Assembly: GCA_013398055.1 (NCBI GenBank)
Contig: VZRS01004053.1
Coordinates: forward strand, 334,315-398,314
DNA from: Ifrita kowaldi
Lineage: Eukaryota; Chordata; Aves; Passeriformes; Cinclosomatidae
DNA: 64,000 nucleotides
Direction: 5' to 3'
This document shows positions 1 to 11,198 of the stretch, in pieces. Positions within the stretch are counted from its first letter, which is position 1. Each line of letters begins with the position of its first letter. The notes under the pieces were generated by a model. That model did not search any database and had not been told where the DNA came from. It saw only the letters and a program-made list of their open reading frames with translations. A program made the position numbers and the translations under genes.

Positions 1-390
1 CTTTTGCTTTAAAGTGTGGTTTTGACATAGAAGAATTTGAACACATTAAGTGTGCCCAAATGCTGACGTATACCACCTTTTCTAGATATACTTGGCAAAG
101 TATCCTAAGGAATATTAGAAGCCTGAAAATTGCAGACCTGCAGGAAAACCCTTAGTTCTATTTCAGCCAATAGTTTAAAAATCATTTGAGAAAATAGTCT
201 TTAGGTCTATTCTTGCACAAAGAAAAAGATTACTATCAGCTTCGAACCTTTAGCAAAGTATTTTGTATAATAAATTCATTTGTAGAGGGAAATCTTCCCT
301 ATGCAGCAGTTTGTTGAAGAAACTGTGTGTGGAACAGTTCTTTCCATTGGTGTTTTACTTCAGGCTCAAGACTGTTTCTTTGTTTTGTAG

Positions 391-526
391 TGCTGGTGTT
401 GGAAGGACAGGCACATACATAGTGTTAGACAGCATGCTGCAGCAAATTCAGCATGAAGGGACAGTCAACATATTTGGATTCTTAAAACACATACGTACCC
501 AAAGGAACTACTTGGTGCAGACTGAG
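391..526 (+). CDS. PTPRZ1: PTPRZ1 exon: D1 active-site loop (after Cys) and following helix
   Basis: 136 bp between TTTTGTAG and GTAAGA. Its first base completes a Ser codon split over the intron, then it reads [20 protein letters not shown] and ends NYLVQTE. This is the Arg-containing half of the HCxxGxxR phosphate-binding loop of D1. The 136-bp size and split Ser codon are typical of receptor PTP genes. Confidence 0.95.
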
Positions 527-3500
527 GTAAGAATAAAATATAAATAGCATGAGACTATTACAAACTACTTCTGATTGCAGGAGGAGAGATGATGCAGTCC
601 TCTTTTTGGCACCACCAGACAGACAGAAAGCAGTCACCAGACTGGGTGGGATTTTCCCTTTTGCTTACCTTGGTTTTATAGAGACATCCTTCTAGGCACG
701 CTTAGAGTAGTGCACTAGAAATTACCTTTCTTTCTGTGGGCTCTTGTCTGTTTATTAAGGAGGACTCAGAAGAAAGCCTGTATAAATCATGTTTCCCACA
801 GTAGTGCTTTCTTGGCAGGACTTGTGTTTTTGTCACGGAGCTTTTTGAGGAAGCACCATTGTCAGGCGTTCAGACCTTCACTGAACTTCTTCTAACAGTT
901 TATATTAGGCAATAAAATATGGGAAAAAAGCTGTTTCAGACAAAATTATATATAGATGCTTTAAAATTAAGATTGTAAATGCAATATTGAAAGACCAAGA
1001 GAAAACAATAAGGGCAACAGCAGGGCATTTGCAAGTTTATTTCAGGTTTCAGGAACAGGTGTTTAGATTCCCCAGTGCCTTTCAACAGAAAAAAAAAGTT
1101 AACCAACAGCTAGGGTGTTTGTTCCAAAGGATATGAGAGAGAAAACAGAGGATAGCAGTAAAAACTAGGGGCAGGACTGGCTTGAAAATTTGACTTAAGG
1201 CTGTGCTTGCATTTTTAACTCTATTCTGTTATAATGTGAGATATCACAGGTAGTGAGGATTTGGTATTATACCATATATATATATATATGCGCGTATGTA
1301 TGTGTTGCAAGTGTTATTGTCAGTTGTGCTTGTAAATGTGTACTGTCACTGCAGAGGGACAGCCTGTGTTGTAGAGGATCACATTTGAGAAAACCCCCGT
1401 GAAAAAATACTGACCACATCAGAAGTGGCAGCTTAACCAGAGGTACCCAGGGGAATCTGATAATCATGAGAGCTCAGAGGTTTGGTTTTGTTTTCCTAGG
1501 AGCAATACATCTTCATTCATGATGCACTGGTCGAAGCAATACTCAGTAAAGAAACAGAAGTCCTTGAGACTCACATTCATGCCTATGTTAATGCTCTCTT
1601 GATACCTGGACCAACAGGAAAGACCAGACTGGAGAAACAATTCAAGGTGAGCTCTCTGAGATGGTAGTGTGAAAATCTTTAGGTTTTTAAACCTGAATGA
1701 CTTAAAAGTAGGTATCTCAACACAACTTTCATCAGCTTTCTCTACCTAAAATTTAACTGCTGAGCCTAAATTCTGATTAAACTTACTGAACGAATACAGT
1801 CAGTTGGGACAGAAGGATTATTTTCATACTCTTAAACAAGGAATCCAGCAAAAAAATCCACAAAAAAGAGATCATGAGAAATAGGACAGTAAATATATTT
1901 TGGAAACTCTTAACTGCATGCCTTTGCAGAAAGATCTCAAAGGTAAAAAAGTCTGGAAAGATAGCATTCTGGCAAATACATCATGACCTATATTGATACT
2001 CCCCTCAGTGTACAGCACTGGCTAGATGACAGACTTCACCTTCAAAGATACGCTTATTGATCTAGGATTCAAGAATAATTTGAACTGCTAAGAACGGTGA
2101 AGAAGAAATATTCTGGTGACTTGCTAAGTAGTTTAGACAGATAACTAGATAATTACAGTTAAGAGAGACAGCAAACCTGCAATATGTGCACCCTTCTGTT
2201 TAATGCAGCTTATGAAGGAATGGCTTTTCTACAGTTACCTGACTTTTTTTTAACTTCATTGTTTCAGTTACTGAGCCAGTCTAACACACAGCAGTGTGAT
2301 TACTCGACTGCACTCAAACAGTGTAACAGAGAAAAGAACCGAACCTCATCTATCATTCCTGGTAAGCTTGTTCAAATCCTCGTCAAGAACTGACGGCACC
2401 TGCATTGGTTTGGAGCAATGTTCTGTAAAGTACTTGTAGTGAAAAAATTATTTAAGAATTATGCATAGGGAAACAAAATAGATGGCTGGATAGCACTTTA
2501 TTCTGATTGATAGAGCTCAGGGTTATCATTACTATGAGATGTGAGATAATTGCTGTGGTATTATAACAGCCATTGCAACATGTTTATGAATTCATGATTT
2601 TTTACAGTGGAAAGATCTAGAGTGGGTATCTCATCACTATCTGGAGAAGGCACAGACTACATCAATGCTTCCTATATTATGGTAAGTCAGTTGATATATT
2701 GGTGAAAAATAATTCTCAGCTGTTTCTAGAGCTGCCATGTGGCTAAGTTAGGGTGGCACAATCCTGATTTTGAAAGCTGCTTTCTTCCATTATTCACTCT
2801 GCCTGAAAGAGTTACTTCCCTCAGGAAGTACTATTACCATTATTGCTGGTTTTAAGTTTGGTTAAGTGCATTGCATTTTAACAATCTGTAGAAACAGAAA
2901 TCATGTAATAGTTTCAAAAACTGTTAAAGCTAAATGCCACTTATGGGAAGATCTTTTGAGAGGAACTGAGTGTGTTAAATAACCAGTTAGTTTTTAATGG
3001 CTGTACTGTGGTTTGCCTTCCTACCTGCTCATCTTACAGAGCTTTTGCAACTGGCATAGCCTAAGATACCACAGTTCATCAGCTTTCCATTATCTTTTTG
3101 TTCTCTGGGTTTTCTTCAACTCTTTCCCCCTTCAACAGCTGAGAGGGAGGAGTAAATGCCTCCTGGACATTGAGGAAAGAGATGGGAAAGCTCTCTGCCA
3201 TGGTATGTGTACATGATCTTTCAGGTGCCTTACTGCATAGTAACTCTCTTTTCTGGTAGGAGGTTGATCTGAGATATCTGTATAAATTAAGAAACTGCTT
3301 GGGATTTTTGAAGCTCTTTCAAGTATTCTTTTATTTGGTTCAGGTAGTCAGTCATTTTATTATGAGTTGGCTCTTTGAGTCCTCTCTGATCTCTTTTGTC
3401 CTTTTTTTATCAATTTTTTTTTAAGTTTCAAAAATTGTTTCAGTGTAATTGAATTTATTCTTTTCCCATGGAAAATACTTCAATGGAAGTTTTATATTTT

Positions 3501-6500
3501 TCTAATATTTGCAGTAAGCTAAGGAACGAACAAGTGTGCAATGTATTTTCTAGTTTCTTGTCTGTCCACTAGAAGCTTCCTTTAAGCATTAATACTTGGG
3601 CAGCAATTCTGAGTCTGTCTTTTTTTTTTTTTTNNNNNNTTTTTTTTTTTTTGTAGGGTTATTATCAAAGTAATGAATTCATTATTACTCAGCATCCCTT
3701 ACTACACACTATCAAGGATTTCTGGAGAATGATATGGGACCATAATGCCCAGTTAATAGTCATGCTTCCTGATAGCCAGAATATGGTGAGTTCTGTGTCT
3801 GATTGTTACGGGTTTATGCATGAATGTTATTAGTGTTATCATTTTGAAATATGCAGGATATGAGAAAATATCTTGGATTCTGCAAAACACAGTTAAAAAT
3901 TAATAACACCAAACTGAGTGTAAAATCCCCAAGTCATCTAGCAGAAATCTAGCAATCCTTGTCTAGTCAGATTGTGATGGGAATGAAAAAGTATTAAATC
4001 AGTCCTGTACAATTTATAAAAGGAGCCAAACAGCACAAGTAACCATTATGCAAGCTTAGTTTTTGCTCCACAGTTTCTTAGTTGTAATATGGCTTCTTAG
4101 CCATTATTAGGTAAGGGCAGAAGTGTGAGGCTGTTTCTCGCACGACAGCAGCTGGTGGGACCTGGGCAGGGCCAGGACCACCAGTGGCCAAGCATTTCTC
4201 ACATGTACAAGAAGCCCTTGGGCTGCACGAGTGACCAGGAGCACTGCCAGCAGGGTGGGCACACGGGGCGTGGGGCAGCAGTTCCTGCAGAAGAGTGGGC
4301 AGGAAGGGCACTGAAGCACTGCCAGCTTGACCAGGGAGCAGTAGAACCCACCCCAACTTCCCTGAAACACACACAACAGGCAGACTGGACACAAGGAGCA
4401 TTCCCTATCCATCTGACCATTTTGGTCATTCAAACTATTGTAGGATTTTCTTAAAAAAACTCATCTCTCTTGGTTTCTGTTGTCAAACAGAAAGGATGCT
4501 CCCGTGAGAACCTTTTTCTGCACTTTCAGATAATCCCAGGACCACACATATGTTACAACACACCAGCTAAGTTTATCCTGTGACCATGGGCTGTGCGCAG
4601 CACAGCACAGCCTGAAGGCCAGGCTGGATGTGTGGCACAAGGTAGCACTGCAGGTTCATTGCTGTGTGGGTCCACAGGGTACATTGGTCTTCTGGTCAGG
4701 ATCACTACAGAGGTGTTTGAAAACGATCATTTTGCCATTGTTAAACCACTCAAAATTTGATTTGTCAATTTAAATCTAGATGGCTGGATTGATTATATAC
4801 GTGACACATTATTTATTATATTAGATTTTGTGTTGTGAGAGCTCAACATTACTTACCTTTATGACTCCATTTTTTTTTCCTGGAGGCTGAAGATGAATTT
4901 GTGTACTGGCCAAACAAAGATGAGCCTATAAACTGTGAGAGTTTCAAAGTCACTATGATTGCTGAAGAACACAAGTGTCTGTCTAACGAGGAGAAGCTCA
5001 TAATCCAAGACTTCATTTTAGAAGCTACACAGGTAACACTGACATAAACATGTGACTCAGGACTTGATTTGTTAAAGGTAATGCCCACATTTTCTTACAT
5101 TTGCGATGTTAAATGACTGATAAAAAATCTATGCTCTAGAAACATCCATGGAGGGAGTAACATCTGTAAGGTAATATTATGACAAAGAGAATAGGGTAGT
5201 CCAACTTCCACTGCAGTGGGGTTCTGCCTCTGGAGGCTGGAGCTGGAACAAGGTGAAGGAAAAGAATAAAGAAAGTCAATCTTTTACAAAATTGATTTAT
5301 GGGGGGTTTTGTTTGTTTTTTTTAATCGTTTAGGATGACTATGTACTTGAAGTGAGGCATTTTCAGTGTCCAAAATGGCCAAATCCTGATAGTCCTATCA
5401 GTAAAACTTTTGAACTGATCAGCATCATCAAAGAGGAAGCTTCCAACCGTGATGGGCCCGTGATTGTACACGACGAGTAAGAACTGCACTTTTCTGTTTG
5501 TTTTGATGTTTTTCTGTAGAACCATCCTTTCACTGAGTAAAAGCTGCTGAAACAAGGCACAGTCTGCACTTAACAGTAGTGGTAATGCTTCTGTTCCAGC
5601 TGCATCAACAAGAGAAACATTTTTATTTTATCATAGTTCATTTCAGTTTAATCATTTTGATACTCTGGATGGTTATCTGGTAGGTCGCTGGACAGGAAAT
5701 CAGTTAAGACTTCATTGTCTTTTACTGAAAGAATTAACTGTTTAGATGAGGTACCTTCCCCTTCTCCAGCTGTTCAATAATGGCAAAAAATAACAAAATG
5801 TTGAAACACTGAAGGACCCAAGGCCTTCAGGATTTGGTTAGTAGAGAGTTATAGCGAAATAACTCTAAGAAGCTGTAGCCAGGTGCCGTGGAAGTTATTT
5901 TAAGCCAATGCTGGGCAGAGCTGCTTCAGATATTGTAAAGATCACATGACAGAAATTCATCTTACCAGTATGCCCCAGAATTTGTAATTTCTCCAGCTGT
6001 AAAACCTGACCCAGTTTCTAGAGTTTTGTTTTGTTTTACTTTACAAAGGCATGGAGGAGTGACAGCAGGCACTTTCTGTGCATTAACAACTCTGATGCAT
6101 CAACTGGAAAATGAGAATTCAGTGGATGTTTACCACGTAGCAAAGATGATAAATCTGATGAGGCCTGGAGTCTTTACTGACCTTGTAAGTAATACTGTGT
6201 GCCGTTTTTCCTGTGTGTGACATTATTAGCGTGCTTAGATCCTAGGGCAACATGACTGAACTGTTCGCATCTTAGTTTTCTGCATGAATTAATGAAAACT
6301 GTCTTCCAGGGGTGCTGTAGAAAAAGAAATCTTCCTGGAAAGGATTCAGATGAAAAAAAAAAAAAAGAGAAAAAAGCCAACAGACAAACAGTAACCCTAA
6401 TTCTGTCCCCAAATTTGCAGCTGAATTTAACAAGGATCAGATTCAACATGTAATATTTCTTTTAGAATACAACTTTCTCCCCTACCTGTACTGTGGTCCC

Positions 6501-7733
6501 TAATGACGTGCTTTACATTCTGTACAGGGGGAGCCATTAGTCAGGAAGTAATAAAGCTGCTAAGTAACGCAATAAATCCTGGAGCACAGTACATTAACAG
6601 ACTGACACGTCAGCTGTTAATTAATTTTGAGTAACAGTGTCACAAGATAACTCTTTCTGCGAACATACAGAGTGTATTCTCTTTTCTTCTCCAGGAACAG
6701 TACCAGTTTCTGTACAAAGCTATTCTCAGCCTTGTCAGCACAAGACAAGAAGAAAACCCCTCAGCATCTATGGACAGTAATGGCTCAGCTTTACCTGATG
6801 GAAATGCAGCTGAAAGTTTAGAATCTTTAGTTTAATTAACACATCAAATTATCACTGATGCACATCGCTGCATCACACCAATCACACCTGGAGTTTACCA
6901 TTATTATTTTCAGTTTTATACCTTGGGTGGGGAAAATCTGTCCAGTCAGTATATATATAATCAGATCCCAACTGTTGCTCAAACCAAGTCATTTCTGTTA
7001 TATATGACTTTACTGTGGAACTTTTATCATTAACAATGCGTGCCTTTTCTCAAAAGATTTCTTGTAATATGTTGTTACATCTGGACTAACTTGATTGACT
7101 TTTACAGTGTTTCTAATAATTGAATTGTGGTTATGTTTTTTCAGTATTAGTTTTTTTGATTTATCTGGCTTTACTTTTAACTTAAAATTACCATATTTAT
7201 AGATGTTAGGGAATCCTCAAGTACAAACATGTCATGGGTTTAGTATTTGGTTTATTCGCTGTATTTATAACAATTTACATTTGCTAGAAATGCAACTTTT
7301 AATATAGTAGAATGTAAATAAAATCCTGTTCTACATAACATTCAGCATTTTAGGACTTCAATTAGACATTTAGAATAGTAATCTGATACTTACTGTAAAT
7401 ACTGCTACTTCTGTAGTGATCCATGGACCAAATTTATATTTATAATTGTAGATTTTTATATTTTACTACAGAGTCAGTTTTCTAGTTCTGTGTAATTGCC
7501 TTGTTAAAATGATGTAGTCAGTATGTTTTTATTTTAACAAAGCCTTCTGATATATAACTGTGCATCTTAAGCAATTTACCTTCATATAGCTGCATGTGAT
7601 TTTAACTTTTGTGGGAACTAGAAATCATTTGTTTTGAAATGAAAAGTTTTTATGAGAATAACACTGTACTTGGCATTGTTAAATTGTTTTTACCCTGGTA
7701 TTGCAAAAATAAATATAAATATTCCAGTCTGTG
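391..7733 (+). CDS. PTPRZ1: PTPRZ1, receptor-type tyrosine-protein phosphatase zeta, 3' part of gene (9 exons)
   Basis: The coding exons are 391-526, 1500-1646, 2268-2361, 2608-2681, 3657-3785, 4886-5032, 5334-5476, 6049-6184 and 6695-6835, which join in frame to 381 C-terminal residues; the span also includes the 3' UTR. The product is a single-pass membrane phosphatase of neurons and glia with an extracellular carbonic-anhydrase-like and proteoglycan part (outside this window) and two cytoplasmic phosphatase domains. Seen here are the AGVGRTG end of the D1 active-site loop, the rest of D1, all of D2 and a C-terminus ending ESLV. D2 has VHDEHGGVTAG where an active loop has [10 protein letters not shown], so it is a pseudophosphatase, as known for the zeta and gamma members. 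Wording such as [13 protein letters not shown] and the tail SNGSALPDG fit zeta, not gamma. The D1 catalytic Cys lies in an exon left of the window. All splice sites are GT-AG. The intron between exons 5 and 6 holds a GC-rich insert. Confidence 0.95.
1269..1290. repeat. AT dinucleotide microsatellite
   Basis: A short (AT)n run in a PTPRZ1 intron, followed by CG- and TG-alternating bases. Confidence 0.7.
1500..1646 (+). CDS. PTPRZ1: PTPRZ1 exon: end of D1 and D1-D2 linker
   Basis: 147 bp, phase 0 at both ends, after TTTTCCTAG and before GTGAGC. It reads [15 protein letters not shown] and then a linker with [15 protein letters not shown] leading into D2. QYxFxHxAL is the conserved closing helix of a PTP domain. 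Confidence 0.95.
2268..2361 (+). CDS. PTPRZ1: PTPRZ1 exon: start of D2
   Basis: 94 bp, from phase 0 to phase 1, between TTTCAG and GTAAGC. It reads [20 protein letters not shown] and continues to NRTSSIIP, the N-terminal helices of D2. Confidence 0.93.
2608..2681 (+). CDS. PTPRZ1: PTPRZ1 exon: D2 DYINASYI segment
   Basis: 74 bp that takes up the split Val codon and returns to phase 0, between TTTACAG and GTAAGT. It reads [20 protein letters not shown] and then SYIM, the D2 counterpart of the conserved DYINAS strand of PTP domains. Confidence 0.93.
3621..3652. repeat. T run containing a six-N gap next to a splice acceptor
   Basis: T bases on both sides of NNNNNN at 3634-3639, forming the pyrimidine tract of the PTPRZ1 exon at 3657. 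The length is not reliable. Confidence 0.8.
3657..3785 (+). CDS. PTPRZ1: PTPRZ1 exon: D2 FIxTQHP / DFWRMIW segment
   Basis: 129 bp, phase 0, ending before GTGAGT. It reads [41 protein letters not shown] and NM. TQ.PL and DFWRM.W are hallmark PTP motifs. The acceptor is preceded by a long T run interrupted by six Ns, so the pyrimidine tract is of uncertain length, but the exon itself is intact. Confidence 0.95.
4095..4440. repeat. GC-rich insert in PTPRZ1 intron, probable interspersed repeat
   Basis: A GC-rich stretch with sharp edges inside AT-rich intron, open in several frames on both strands. Its composition and wording resemble avian dispersed repeats, but I cannot name the family. Confidence 0.4.
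4886..5032 (+). CDS. PTPRZ1: PTPRZ1 exon: D2 middle
   Basis: 147 bp, 49 codons, phase 0, after CCTGGAG and before GTAACA. It reads [20 protein letters not shown] through [12 protein letters not shown]. The acceptor is a slightly weak GGAG behind a T-rich tract; the neighbouring exons join correctly, which supports it. Confidence 0.93.
5334..5476 (+). CDS. PTPRZ1: PTPRZ1 exon: D2 degenerate WPD region and pseudo-active site
   Basis: 143 bp, from phase 0 to phase 2, after GTTTAG and before GTAAGA. It reads [20 protein letters not shown] and ends GPVIVHDE (Glu split). WPNPD stands in place of the WPD loop, and VHD in place of the VHC of an active PTP loop, so the nucleophilic Cys is replaced by Asp. 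Confidence 0.95.
6049..6184 (+). CDS. PTPRZ1: PTPRZ1 exon: D2 pseudo-loop and following helices
   Basis: 136 bp after ACAAAG and before GTAAGT. It completes Glu and reads [20 protein letters not shown] and on to [13 protein letters not shown]. It is the D2 paralogue of the first exon in the window (both 136 bp), but the GVGRTG loop has become GGVTAG, with no catalytic Arg at the usual place. Confidence 0.94.
6695..6835 (+). CDS. PTPRZ1: PTPRZ1 last coding exon and stop
   Basis: 141 bp including TAA at 6833-6835, after TTCTCCAG. It reads [20 protein letters not shown] and ends AAESLESLV. The final S-L-V is a class I PDZ ligand; the mammalian protein is known to bind PSD-95-family PDZ domains through this end. 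Confidence 0.95.
   Translation, partial: EQYQFLYKAILSLVSTRQEENPSASMDSNGSALPDGNAAESLESLV
6836..7733 (+). other. PTPRZ1: PTPRZ1 3' UTR (end approximate)
   Basis: AT-rich sequence after the stop. It has AATAAA at 7317-7322 and again at 7708-7713; the second is followed by a GT-rich stretch suited to cleavage near 7730. Either site may be used, and a longer form cannot be excluded. Confidence 0.5.
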
Positions 7734-8407
7734 CTTAGTAGTCTTCCACGTACACAGTATACAGTCTTCACTGTCATGCAGGAGAGCTTTTACTTACATG
7801 AGCAAGGACTTAAGGCTGATCTGCAGACAGCTGCTGTTCCCATGGAATCTGCAAGTTCAGGAGACACAGAAAACTTTTATGTCTTTTAATCTCTGCTCCA
7901 CTCCTACTCATACCTATAGCGTCCACATTAGCTCCTTTTTTAGTGTCTCCTCCCACATTTCCCAGCCTGGTCGCCCACGGGTTAATGGGCTGTCCCAGGT
8001 GTCCCAGTTGCCTTAGCTGGCCCCTCCCAAAACACCTCCCTGCTGGCCTGGCTTCAGATCATTGATTCAGCTGCTGAGCTCTTTGCTGCCTCCTTTGGCA
8101 AGGCAGCAGCCAGACTTTGGGAAGCAATAAAGCAAGCAATCTCTGCAGGAACAAAAGCAAAATGTTTCAAGTTGGCCTCAGTCATTTTCTGTACCCTTCA
8201 GAACTGGCAAGAAGAGAGACTGCTTGTACTGAACGTTGCACCACCGAGCGGCTGGAGGAGCTTGGAACAGAGTAAGATATTTGTTTAAAACTAGCATGGG
8301 CAGCGAGACCAACTATTTTCTCACTTTGTACAGTATATACAGTTGCTATGTAGAGACATTGAGAGCAGAAATACTGTACTGGAGTAAAATGCACAGAAAA
8401 TAAGACC

Positions 8408-8438
8408 TTTTCATCTCAGACCTTTTCTGAGATGAAAA
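8408..8438. repeat. Perfect 13-bp inverted repeat, 5-base loop
   Basis: Arms 8408-8420 and 8426-8438 are exact reverse complements around CCTTT. No gene is attached to it. Confidence 0.8.
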
Positions 8439-8796
8439 CTAAGCATGGGAAAAGACGGGCCTGATGTGTGCTTGGAGATTTTAGTTGACTGATTCCTAGG
8501 GTAGGCATGTGTAAGGGAGCTCAGTGTGTCTGGAGATAGATCTAGACCACCTCAGCAGTGTGTGATTGAGGATAGGTGGAGCTGAAACAAAGCCGAAATG
8601 AATTTAGATTTAGAAGAATCTAAACAGCAGAATCTTTAAAGAATCTTCATACTGTTGATACATGAAATGAGTGTGAAGGTCCTAGACAAGGAGACAGACT
8701 GGCACAGAATGCCAAAATAACTAGCAGTAAGGCAGACTTTTTCGTGCTCTTGTCCTCTTTTATTACAAGAGAAATAATCATATAGACAAAACAATG

Positions 8797-8863
8797 TATC
8801 ACAGAACCACAGGGATGGTGTAAGGTTGGAAGGGACCACTGGGGGTCATCTAATCCATGTAAC
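8797..8863 (-). repeat. CR1 LINE 3'-end fragment
   Basis: It has the typical reverse-oriented CR1 tail: ATCACAGAACCACAGGGATG, then GGTTGGAAGGGACCACTGGG and TCATCTAATCCA. Only the extreme 3' end is present, as in most 5'-truncated avian CR1 copies. Confidence 0.85.
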
Positions 8864-9789
8864 ATATGGGGGTTTTGTAAAACTGTGTTAAAATATTAAT
8901 GTGCTTAAATTCTCTTTTAATGCTTTCTTTATAACCACAGCAGTTCAGTCCCAGAGGTTAGCGAGTGGTTGAGTCCACTGGACTCGGGACCCTCGACATT
9001 TCCCCTTTCCCCATCCACCAGAGCTGCATGCAGGATGATTCTCCTGTCAGCCCAATGGCCCCGTGCAGGTCCAGCCAGGGAATATGCAGTGCACATGTTC
9101 CACACAGGGAGCCACATGTGCATACACACACACAGGATGGTAGAAATAGGATTCATGACACAGAGAATAGTACTAGGATTTAAGGAGGAGGCAGAACAGA
9201 AGGCCATGGTCAGGCACGGGACATGAATGGGTAATGGGACTGGCCAGCAGCCAGCACATATATGTAAGCACCTTTTACCCCTCTTCTCTCCTTGTTCGTG
9301 TGCTTAGAACTGTTCTCCTTAGTGTCTCTGTTTCTCCAACCTTTTCTATCCCTTTGCAGACAAAAATAGTTCTTACCTAATTACTTTCATGGGTCTTAGC
9401 TTTGTTACCCCATACCCAAATGTGAAACCTTGGGTGCTGCTGCTTAGATCATTTCGGCCATAATGGTGTTACCAAGTTCCCTGGTATTTCTCACCTCACA
9501 AGCTTTTCTTTCCAAAAGGTGTCCACCAGAGCTTGGCCTTCCCTCACATAACTCCCCATTAACCGCCTGTGTAGCACCACAAGACTTCATAGCATGCTTC
9601 CTAACTCCTGTTAGCTGCTCACTCTTGCTCTCTCCAGCAAGTTTCTCAGGATCTGTGCAGGTAGCTCAGCCATGGGCCAGGGGTGCCAGCCACGTGCCCG
9701 CAGATACAAGTATTCATCTCTAGTTCAAAGTCATAATTAGTTCATTAAATAATTCAGAGGGAACTTACTTTTCTGGGCCGAAACATCTC

Positions 9790-9792
<3 letters not shown>

Positions 9793-9819
<27 letters not shown>
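9793..9819. repeat. Poly-T run (27)
   Basis: A homopolymer, possibly the tail of a minus-strand retroposed sequence, but no recognisable body flanks it. Confidence 0.8.
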
Positions 9820-9824
<5 letters not shown>

Positions 9825-11172
9825 CTGTGGTCCTTGCCATGGTTGCATATCAGCTACTACTGAAGTTCAAGAAGAACAGGACTGAGACAGGACTCCTGAG
9901 TGCAAGCAAACATGCTATGTATCCTTGGCAGAGTTAAATGCCGTGAAGAATAGGATCCAGAACTATTTTCTTATTAGATTTGTGGAGGTGGGGGGTTGAC
10001 AGGAGTTGAAAATGTACATAATGGGCGCATTGCCCCAAATGATACACATTTTTGTAAGAATTACACATACATGTTTTTCACAGTGTTCAGGCACAAATTT
10101 GGTGCATACAAATGTGTGTAATGATTGTGCTTTGAGAAAGAGATTATCTTCTTTTTCAGGTGGCCTGAGGGTTCCTTACTACTTCCTCTGAAGCACTCAG
10201 ATTTGCTGACACACTCCATTTGCACACCTAGGCTAACAAGGACAGCAATATTATATACTTCCCCCTTCTCATTCAAAAATTATAGAAACAGTTTTTGATA
10301 TCTTAATCTCTAGGTGTGTACATACCAGAGAGGTTAATTGTGATCTTATGGCCATTTGCAAACCATCTTCCATAACCTTATTAGCAGATACTATACTTCT
10401 GCCCTTCACCCCATTAGCACAAGAACAGAAACCGTAGTGCTCATGTGCTACTTATTTGGCTTTTTCTTCTGGAAAACTGGCTTGTTGCCTCACATATCAA
10501 ATAAAAAGCGTGAAGGTGTCCTCTGCTAATATATTTACAGTTTCATATAGTTGTATATACAAAGCAATTTTTAGGCCAATTAATTCTGTTTTTTCAAGCA
10601 TCTATGGACCAAAAGCAAAAAAGGAATCCTCCTTTCTAAATTCCCATCTTGATATAACTGTTCCTTTCAACCTAAATGTTTTGCAGACATTTTAAAATTT
10701 TAATCCAAGGAATCAGCTGCCATTCAAGGTTTCTTCCAGAGATGTTTGTAATCACATTCATCATCTTAGCATGCTGACAAGTTATTTAAAACATAAATGC
10801 TTAAGATAATCTCTTTACTCACACATATTGGTTCTGATCTAGAAAAAAATAAGAATCATAAAAAATCTTCTATAATCTTCAACTGTGATGGATTACAGAT
10901 TTTAATAAATGCGTGTCAGTTCCTCTCTCAGACAAAGGCCATATTCTAATTAATTTTTTTCTTGTAATCCAAGCTACAGACTCAAAAGACATATAGCCTG
11001 CCCTTTCAAACTGGGTCAAGTGTGGAGAAGACGTTATGTATCTCTGGCAAGAAGTAAGATATTAATAAACAACATCAGGTTAAGCTTTTTTCTTTACAAA
11101 GCTGTAAGTCATGTGTGACAAGGAAAACTTGATTAGTGATCTTCCTAAGAAATCAGAAAAGAGTTGAGAGTT

Positions 11173-11198
11173 AAAAAAAAAAAAAAAAAAAAAAAAAA
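11173..11198. repeat. Poly-A run (26)
   Basis: A homopolymer in intergenic DNA with no recognisable retroposon upstream. Confidence 0.8.

Noticed and set aside
4078..4454. Overlapping open frames of over 100 codons on both strands
   Set aside because: They arise from GC-rich sequence with few stop codons inside a PTPRZ1 intron; no domain and mutually exclusive.
7609..8016. 135-codon open frame after PTPRZ1
   Set aside because: It starts inside the PTPRZ1 3' UTR and crosses the likely cleavage site; nothing suggests a protein.
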